Shown here: positions 57,370-64,000 of the stretch, piece after piece
Position numbering within the stretch: the stretch's first letter is position 1
Layout: every line of letters starts with the position of its first letter
Origin: Areca catechu
Lineage: Eukaryota; Streptophyta; Magnoliopsida; Arecales; Arecaceae
Assembly (NCBI GenBank): GCA_021397845.1
Contig: CM038042.1
Location: 31,282,918 to 31,346,917 of the forward strand
DNA length: 64,000 nucleotides
Reading direction: 5' to 3'
The notes under the pieces: generated by a model
Seen by the model: the letters and a program-made list of their open reading frames with translations, nothing else
What the model was told of the DNA's origin: nothing
Database searches by the model: none
Translations under genes and position numbers: made by a program

Positions 57370-58504
57370 TGATGTGGGATACCGGATGGGATTTTAAACT
57401 TAGAACCTAGCAAACTAAACTAAGCAATGATTCTAGCACATATCAACAGGATTTATGCATAAAGGGAGCAAATAAATTTGATGTAAGAAACTACTAGATG
57501 AAAGTTATATTACCCGCAATATAGTTTCCATTCAATCAAAAGTAGAAAGGACCTAATGGTTAAGAAACCATTCTAACTAGGATATGTACCTTTAAATAAT
57601 CAGATCTAAGAGTCTAGAAAGGATTCTTTACCAACCATGAGCTCTTATACTTTTGGTGGTGGTTTAATTTCAGCACTCCAAGGATTAGTGGTTGGACTTA
57701 AAGACTATTACTCCTTGGATGGAAGACTCCTAATGTAGATGGTTTTGAAGCAAAGCAAACCTCCTTTTCAACTCGACATTAAGGAGGATCCTACAATGAA
57801 GGGCATTATTGGGCATAAAAGGATGAGAGAAAAGGAAAGTAGAGATTTAGAAGGAGGAAAAGGAAATGATTGTTAGCATCTTGGTGGGATAGGCTGGTGT
57901 CTTGGTTGAAGAAATGGGTATCTTGGTTGAAGAGATGGGTGTCTTGGTTGAAGATGGTGGCGTCTTGGATGGGCGGTTGGGCCTCACACCCTCTCCCTCA
58001 TGGAATGTCAAATGCAACAAGTAAATGGAAGTAGAAAAAAACTTTCATTCATTCATCATAATAATTTGATTACAAGAGGGTTAGAGATATTTATAGACTT
58101 TCCTATCCCTTTCAAATTCAAATTACAAGCTTAAAGAGTGGAGTGAAGAATTGAGGGATAAGTAGGATTCATGCATGAATAGTGAAGATATAAGAGGGAA
58201 GTTTCAACTTAAATTCGAATTTGAATTTGGGCGCCCAAATGGAGTGATGTGGCATGGGAAGTGAGGTGTCATTCTACCTTGGCATGGAGGAGGTGAGCTG
58301 GCTTCCATCTTGGCATGGTGATGTGGCATTCCAACTTGGCATGGTGATTGAGGTGGTTTGCTCCATCCAATTTTCAAGCTTCATGGTCTTGATCTTGCTT
58401 AATTTTGAACCCAACTTGTCTAATTGAACTTAATTGCAATCCACAAGGAGCTTGGATTGATCTGGTTTGCTTTAAGTCTCTTACGAACTCTGGTGCCCAC
58501 ACCA
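57370..58504 (-). repeat. Element G 5' LTR
   Basis: Plus-strand edges tgatgtgggatacc and ..gtgcccacacca (minus TGGTGTGGGCACC ... CCCACATCA), 1135 bp. Minus-strand TATAAATA at 58088-58095. The right edge is inferred from the TGGTG start shared with the solo LTRs. Flank CTTCT (58505-58509) is the TSD candidate; its partner is outside the window. Confidence 0.82.
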
Positions 58505-59307
58505 CTTCTCCTCTTAAAACTAGCCGACTTAAAATTCTTGGACATTTGAGAAGAAAGGAGTAACTCCTTATGAAGATCTTTAAAAGATAAATTCTCATTC
58601 TCGAAGTTCCAAACTAAAGATCTTAAATGACCAAAAAGTGAAAGATAACCCCATAAAAGGGCCCTCGGATAGCTCCTTGCTCTTAAAATAAGCTAAGCTA
58701 AAATTAGTTATTTAAGAAGCGAGGGAAAATCCCTTTAGAGGACCATCAAATGTAAAATATCTCATCCCTAATGAGCCGAACCAAAGACCTTTGGAAACCA
58801 AGAATTGAGAGGGGTAATCATATGAAAGGATCCTTGGACAGTTCCGATTCTTAAAATGAGCCGAGCTAAGAACCTTGGCTAGTTAGGAAGCAAGGGAAAA
58901 TCCTTTAGAAGGACCCTCAAAAGTGCCCAACCCCAATGAGCTTAGCCAAAGATTAGTGTTAAGGGAAAATCCTTTAGAAGGACCCTCAAAAGTGCCCAAC
59001 CCCAATGAGCTTAGCCAAAGATTAGTGTTAAGAATGCTAGGCTTTTGAGTCACATCACTCTAAATTCCCTTGGATACTGATCTACAATGAATATGGATGA
59101 AACTCCAAGCTTAGAGGCCCACTTTAGATCTAATTCAATAATTTAGAAACTAACCTAACTAACAATTATTCTGAAGGTTGCAAGCTATTTATTTATCACA
59201 AGGATAAAAAGTTGAAGAAAATCTCCTACTGGAAGGATGGTTCATTGATTGCATAATTAAACAAGGGCATACCACAAAAGTTTGTCATAACAAAAAATTA
59301 GTTGCAT
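58505..59307. other. Tat-3 3' repeat-rich region
   Basis: Degraded low-copy repeats with recurring 'gagc(c/t)gagctaag', 'aatcctttagaaggaccctc' and 'caatgagctta' phrases. A perfect 69-bp tandem duplication spans about 58894-59032. It lies where the Tat-1 minisatellites lie relative to the antisense gene, so it is probably the homologous segment. Confidence 0.55.
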
Positions 59308-59313
59308 TTTATT
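59308..59313 (-). terminator. Polyadenylation signal of the Tat-3 antisense gene
   Basis: Minus-strand AATAAA about 102 nt after the aORF stop at 59415, matching the spacing in Tat-1. Confidence 0.5.
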
Positions 59314-59414
59314 GCTTGACAAAAGTACAAAAGGATGGACTTGCCAACTATAAAAAGGCTTGGGTTCTATCAAGCCAAACTTACATAACAAAATAAAAGA
59401 AAAGGAGGCCAAGT

Positions 59415-60500
59415 CTATGCCTCGAGAGGGTTGGCAACATCTTTAGATCGGGGCAGCTTCTTTGATGGTGGGACCAGGTTGAGAAGCTACCTCCTTAGCG
59501 CGAAGCTTGGCACAGAATGCCCCAAACTCCATAAGGGTCGGGAGGGTTAGGTCCTCGAGGACCTCAGCATCCAAAAATCATAGGTTGAGTTTGGGGAAGT
59601 ACTCCACAAACTTGGCATGGTATTCTTGAAGTCTAACGATATAAGACTCTACAGTGAATTTAGCCTTCTCATTTGCAAGCTCCTTTAAAGCTCAGAAGGC
59701 CTTCACCACCTTGCAAGCCTGCTCGGCACCCTCAGCTTTCTCCTTAGCGACCTTCTCCTTAGTCACTCGACCCTCTCTTTGGTCAAGGCAAGCTTTCTCT
59801 TAACTTCTTTATGCACCTCTTTCAGGTGCTTGGTCTCTACCCTGACCTCAGTCAAGATGATCTAGGCCATCTCCTTGGCCCTTTCTAATTCCTTAGCCCT
59901 CTCCTTGATCACATCCACCATATGCTGAACCTCGACCATTTTTGATCTCGTGGCCTTGTTAGACTTCATGTAATAAACCAGCTGGTGCACCAAGCTGGAA
60001 AGGGAAAAAAAAAAGGACAAGTAAGCTAGCCTAAATTTAGTGACAAAGTGAAGTATGAGTTTGGCATCACTTATGAAGATGAAAGAGTCAGAATAATCAG
60101 ATTGGATGAAATTGGAGCTAGAATCTTCCAACTTCTTCTCGTTGCCTACAAGCAAAATCTTGTGGATGAGATCACACGCTGCTCACCAACTCTCCAGCAT
60201 GGAGTCAAACGAGGGTTAGATAGTAGCTATGCACAACCCCTACTTGGTCTTAGTAGGGTTTGACACCAAGCTAGATGCATCAGCTCGGGAAGCAAAAGAT
60301 TGATGCCCCCCCCTTCTCGAGAGGTCGGAGTAGAAGAATAGTGCAGCAGAGTTGCCCCTGAGGGAAGCAATTGGACCAAGGAAACTACCATAACATGGGA
60401 GATAGTGGGCAAGGTCTCTGTGGCAGGTCATCGATCAGAGCTCTTGACCAAGCTAGAAGTACCCCGGTCTACTAGAGCCTCAAAGCGGGGGCACTTAAAC
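59415..60500 (-). pseudogene. Tat-3 antisense ORF, C-terminal half
   Basis: Minus strand, so Tat-3 pol would be on the plus strand. A probable 3' splice site (pyrimidine tract then CAG, near 60001) opens an exon: LVHQLVYYMKSNKATRSKMVEVQHM, then a heptad-rich coil (VIKERAKELERAKEMA, later RVETKHLKEVHKEVKRKLA) and a tail with YFPKLNL and LEDLTLPTLMEFGAFCAKL. Stops and frame changes interrupt it. Stop at 59415-59417. Collinear with the Tat-1 aORF end. The preceding exon (about 60020-60500) is too degraded to define. Confidence 0.62.
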
Positions 60501-60526
60501 TGGTCTTCTAATCGCTTGTCATAGGA

Positions 60527-62640
60527 TGATCAAAAATAAAAACCTAACTCACTACTATATAGCTAGGATGAGTAGGGATCTAGGATAATTATTTCATAAA
60601 AAAATAAAGAAATAAAATCAAAATATTTTAATTATGAATTTCTAGAAACTAATTAGTAGAATAAATTAATTCTAAAGATAATTAAACACATCTCATGGAT
60701 TAAGAATCCATTCTTCTTGTTAAAAGATTTTGGTATTCATTAATACAAAGGGCTTGTGATTAATTAGTTTTTTGAGTATAACCTATCTCTATCTAAGTAC
60801 GAACCATATTCCTAGGATCATGACCCATTCCTTTATGAGCATAGATTATCCCAAATTCATATAAAATAAAAAGGAAATTAACTTCAAGATAATTTATCTC
60901 TTATGCAAGCATGAACTGTATCCTTTTAAGATCAAGGCACATCTCCTTAGAGAATAATTTGTCAAAAACTTAATTTATTCTAGAAGATATAACAGAAGCA
61001 TGATTAAAAGAAATAAAAAATTTTATTAATATTGCATGAATGAAATATATGAAATAGGGAAAAGAAAACAAATCTATTTTAAAAATAACTTCATCTCTTT
61101 GCCAAGACGGAGGAGCTATAGCCATGCATGGATTGAGTTGACAATATTTTTCTTCTCGTATCAAATCCTCTACAAACTAAACTAAAATAAAATAAAAAAA
61201 GAAAAATAATTTTTCTATGGCTTGCTCGTTGCCTTCTTGATGGTTCCTGTGGTCCTCCTTTTATAGGCTCAGTATGGGACAAATCCCGGTCCAAATTGGA
61301 GTGAAGTCGGATTACAACAGGTCCTGAAACACTTAAAAACACTCCAAATTGGAGTGAAGTTGGATTACAATAGGTCCTGAAACACTTAAAAGCACTCCCT
61401 ACCATCGATCCGTTCTAAAAGCACTCCCTACCATCGATCCGTTCGGATTACAACAGGTCCTGAAACACTTAAAAACACTCCCTACCATCGATCCGTTCTA
61501 AAAGCACTCCCTACCATCGATCCGTTGTATGTAAAAGCCCACTATAATCACGTATATCAAGCTGAATTCTTTAATGTCAGCCATTTGAACTTGTTTTCCC
61601 CTGGCTCTTACCATGTCGGATGCTGCAAATCTTGGCTACAATCATGCATGGAGTCGCTCAGCATGTTGGCCTTCTCCCTCACCATCAGATCAAAGCTTGG
61701 ATTCTTTTCAACCACCCGATAGCTCCCAGGAAAGCATAGACCGCATTTAATTTGTCATGACAGAGGAATGGATTGAGCAACACCACGTGAAGACTCCTTT
61801 CCGGATTTGCTAGGAGCCGTACGAAGACGTTTGTCCCATCGTTCCGTGCATCCACATGAGATTTCCGTGCATTAACCCACAGAGGTTTTTTTTTTTTTTT
61901 TCTTCGGTCCTCCGATTTAGATCCCGAGCATTAAAAAAAAATAAAATAAATCCCGAGCATGACCATTTCCAGACGGTCCTCTAATTTCATTCAATAAATA
62001 TTCGATACACGGTATATATTAATTTTTTTCGTAGTCATTTCTCATCCGAAAATGAGTATATCAACCTGAGTGTCAGTGGTGTCAACCAAGTGAACGAGTT
62101 TATTATTTATATCCTTAATTTTTTCAACCAACAAAAATTCTAAAATTATTATATTATTATTATTTTTTTATCTTTAAATTTTTTAATCAAAAAAAGTCCA
62201 AACCGAAACTAAGTGGCACCAAGGTTTAGGCTTCAGCATGTTCTATTCTCCCATTCATTAGCTTCATGCAACGTGTGGCACTTCTTTTTCTTTTTTGTCT
62301 TTTTTTTTTTTTTTCCCTACTTACATGAGGACACAGAATGCAATGCCTTTGACTGCCTTTACTTCATGCGCCAACACTATCCAAACAACTCCATTTCAGC
62401 TCTGTGTTGTATTATGTTTGTATTCTTTAAATTTATAAATTAAATTCTTTTTATCTATAACTACCTTCCCGGCAAAACATAAATATTAATATTAATTTAT
62501 AATTAATAAAAATTAATTAATATATATTTTGATATTTTTATTATATTTATCATCTTTGATTATACTTTTCACTTCTTCTCAGTAACCTATCAAAATCTCT
62601 CGAATTCGTCCAACCTTATCTCTGCAAAAAATTAAGATAA
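60527..62640. other. Unclassified AT-rich insert between the two halves of the Tat-3 antisense gene
   Basis: About 2.1 kb with no protein homology seen. It has a minus-strand TATA box (ctataaaagg, near 61256-61267). Upstream of it lies a compound tandem repeat (61286-61530) in which 'ctaccatcgatccgtt' occurs four times (61399, 61429, 61482, 61511) and 'ggtcctgaaacacttaaaa' three times. The left edge may be tgatcaaaaa at 60527. It could be an LTR of a copia-like element, but I could not find a matching end or TSD. Poly-T, poly-A and AT-rich runs fill 61885-62620. Confidence 0.4.
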
Positions 62641-62666
62641 GCAAAGAGAGAAAAACTACGGCACTC

Positions 62667-63085
62667 ACCTCGTGTATTGGTCTGGTTGAGCTCGATGCCG
62701 TATAAAATCTGCTTGGACATAAGATCTTTCAAAGGGAGAAGCTTGTACCCAAGCAGGGTCTTTAGAGCCTGGTGGTTGGCATCACCCAGGGATGGAGTTC
62801 AAATCACCGATCTCCGAGATCAGCCCCACGAGAAAAACCCCAATCCTTCCTGAAAGAAAAAGAAATAAAAGATAATTTCTCCTTCCATCCATGTACACAG
62901 GAAGGAGTTTCTTGGCTTAGGGTAGCCCTCTGTAACGAAAAAAGAACCACCAGTCTCACTTAGTGGGATGCTTCTTAAAAATAAAAAAGGCTTGGAAGAG
63001 CGAAATGGTAGGCAGAATATTGGCCAAAAAATAGGCAATGATAGGGGGTGCAATAAAGCCAAGTTGAGTAGTTAGAAGCTTGAAC
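62667..63085 (-). pseudogene. Tat-3 antisense ORF, N-terminal exon fragment
   Basis: Minus strand. Reads LLTTQLGFIAPPIIAYFLANI, then LFQAFFIFKKHPTK, a TGA, DWWFFF and, in a shifted frame, HGWKEK. This lines up with FRAFFTLKRHPT ... IKGWKSKFFF in the Tat-1 aORF. It ends at a good 5' splice site, CACGAG|GTGAGT, at about 62665, matching the Tat-1 aORF donor (GTGAGT at 22180). Several stops. Confidence 0.62.
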
Positions 63086-63490
63086 ATGACTTGAATAAAA
63101 ATACTTAAGTTTGAAACTTGGCTCGAGATTGATCAAGCCTTAATTTCCTAAGCTCGAACTCAACTAATAAAAAAAAAAGATAATACTCGCGCACAACTTG
63201 ATAAAAAGAGAAATACTTGAGCATGACTTGGCTCGGCTCGGCTCAAATACCAATTAAACCATATTCAAACATAAAATCAAGCTTTAGTTTACATGTAATA
63301 TATATTAATATATAGTAAATAAAAATAAAATTATTATAAATATATTTAAAGTCGAATAGATTTATGAGTTTTCGAGCTGAGTATCTTACTACTCGAGTTT
63401 AACTTGAGCTTGATGGTAATCGACCTAAGCGAGCTTGAATTCGAGTTGAACTTGATTATCTTGCAAGTAGCTCAACTCGTCTGCACATAT
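63086..63490. repeat. MITE-like segment rich in inverted gctcgag/cgagct words
   Basis: Both ends carry related inverted sequences: agttgagtagttagaagctt on the left and, reverse-complemented, agttgagctacttgcaag on the right. Inside are many ctcgag, gagcttg and aagctc words around an AT-rich centre (63290-63350). No ORF. Boundaries and TSD are not certain. Confidence 0.4.
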
Positions 63491-64000
63491 AGGCAGTGGT
63501 GAAGCCCGTAACCAATCATCATGAGTTTGATACAATCAAACTCAACATGTCAAGGAAACGAAAGAGATGGATAAAAAAAAAAAGATGAAGCGAAAACTTT
63601 AGGCTAGTCCTAAAGGACACTTCATAGAGTTCAAACCGACCTTGCAGAGGCTCACATATCTGACCACTGGAACCCGAGCTTCCAAGTGTACTCAGCTAAG
63701 ACCTAGAGTTGAGCATGGATTAGCTCCAAGACCACTGAACTGAGGATCGACACGAAGCATCTGGGAAAAAGATAAAACAATAAAGGCAAATATAGAAGAA
63801 ATCATACCCTTATAAAAACCTTGGAGTGTGCAGATAAGGTAATGCTTCAGCTAGCCTTGTTGGATGGTTAACATGTGTTGCTCTCTAATTGGCCAAGCTA
63901 ATCTCCGGTGGATCACCACTGGCAACCCAATGGAAGGTTGTGACAGTTCACTTCATTTAGAAAGGTTGTGCCATGTGCCTCGGCCCTATAATAAATGCTA
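63491..64000. other. Unassigned right edge
   Basis: No protein homology, RNA gene or repeat family recognised. By position it should belong to Tat-3 or its 3' LTR. A plus-strand 'cctataataaat' at about 63984-63996 could be a TATA element, but its context is cut off. Confidence 0.3.

Larger units (their letters stand above)
3116..58504 (-). mobile_element. Element G: Ty3/gypsy element, probably a chromovirus, split by at least five insertions
   Basis: Element pieced together from its parts, all on the minus strand: 5' LTR (57370-58504), initiator-Met-type PBS (57350-57365), leader, gag N-terminus (52509-53182), gag middle (19221-19392), protease and RT start (3116-3898). Reading continuity across the Tat-1 insertion is exact apart from the CATCT duplication. 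The rest of RT, RNase H, integrase and the 3' LTR lie beyond the left edge or are lost. The initiator-Met-type PBS and protein similarity suggest a chromovirus, but the diagnostic integrase C-terminus is not visible. Confidence 0.8.

Noticed and set aside
62820..63062. 80-residue minus-strand ORF with hydrophobic segments, looking like a membrane protein
   Set aside because: Its segments line up, across frame changes, with the Tat aORF N-terminal region, which explains them better.

Overview
This window is plant nuclear DNA made almost entirely of nested LTR retrotransposons. Evidence: Ty3/gypsy and Ty1/copia gag, protease (PR), reverse transcriptase (RT), RNase H (RH) and integrase (INT) remnants; primer-binding sites (PBS) complementary to plant tRNAs; TG...CA long terminal repeats (LTRs) with 5-bp target-site duplications (TSDs); and Tat-lineage and Athila-lineage proteins known only from plants. 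A flowering plant is safe. A large-genome monocot such as a palm is only a guess. I found no ordinary host gene, no tRNA or rRNA gene and no CRISPR. Every retroelement gene is broken, so they are entered as pseudogenes.

Layout. The oldest recognisable layer is a plus-oriented Tat-type element (Tat-3, about 58505 to the right edge). Only its antisense accessory gene and repeat-rich 3' part remain. A minus-strand Ty3/gypsy element (element G, probably a chromovirus, 3116-58504) lies against it. Its 5' LTR is 57370-58504, and its gag, protease and RT start are scattered leftwards because other elements split it: a Tat element (Tat-2, 1-3115) in its RT, a composite copia element (3899-19220) between gag and protease, a second Tat element (Tat-1, 19393-52508, TSD CATCT) in gag, and two solo LTRs (53510-55009, TSD ATATG; 55492-57049) in its 5' leader. 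Inside Tat-1, a plus-strand Athila-type array (28256-48700, TSD ACCAT) interrupts the RT gene. Inside the copia element sit a solo LTR (4323-5880, TSD CCTAG) and an oppositely oriented copia LTR (12618-15893).

Main finding. The Athila array has the structure LTR-internal-LTR-internal-LTR: three LTRs, two complete internal regions, one pair of TSDs. Both internal copies share three lesions (protease active-site Gly to Val, a gag stop, an RNase H stop), so they descend from an already defective parent. The outer LTRs resemble each other more than the middle one, which simple unequal crossing-over does not predict.

Other points. Tat-1 and Tat-3 carry a spliced-looking antisense gene (Transposase_28-like N-terminus, coiled-coil C-terminus) whose stop lies about 102 nt before an AATAAA in both copies. 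The inverted copia LTR carries five tandem TATA boxes. The Athila LTRs hold a CpG-dense block. The copia element has mismatched LTRs, no TSD, and a host gag missing its expected zinc-knuckle region, which suggests recombination with deletion. All four protease families here are altered at the active site.

How the parts would work together: gag forms the particle, protease matures it, RT and RNase H copy the RNA from the tRNA-primed PBS and the polypurine tract (PPT), and integrase inserts the cDNA. No element here encodes a full intact set.
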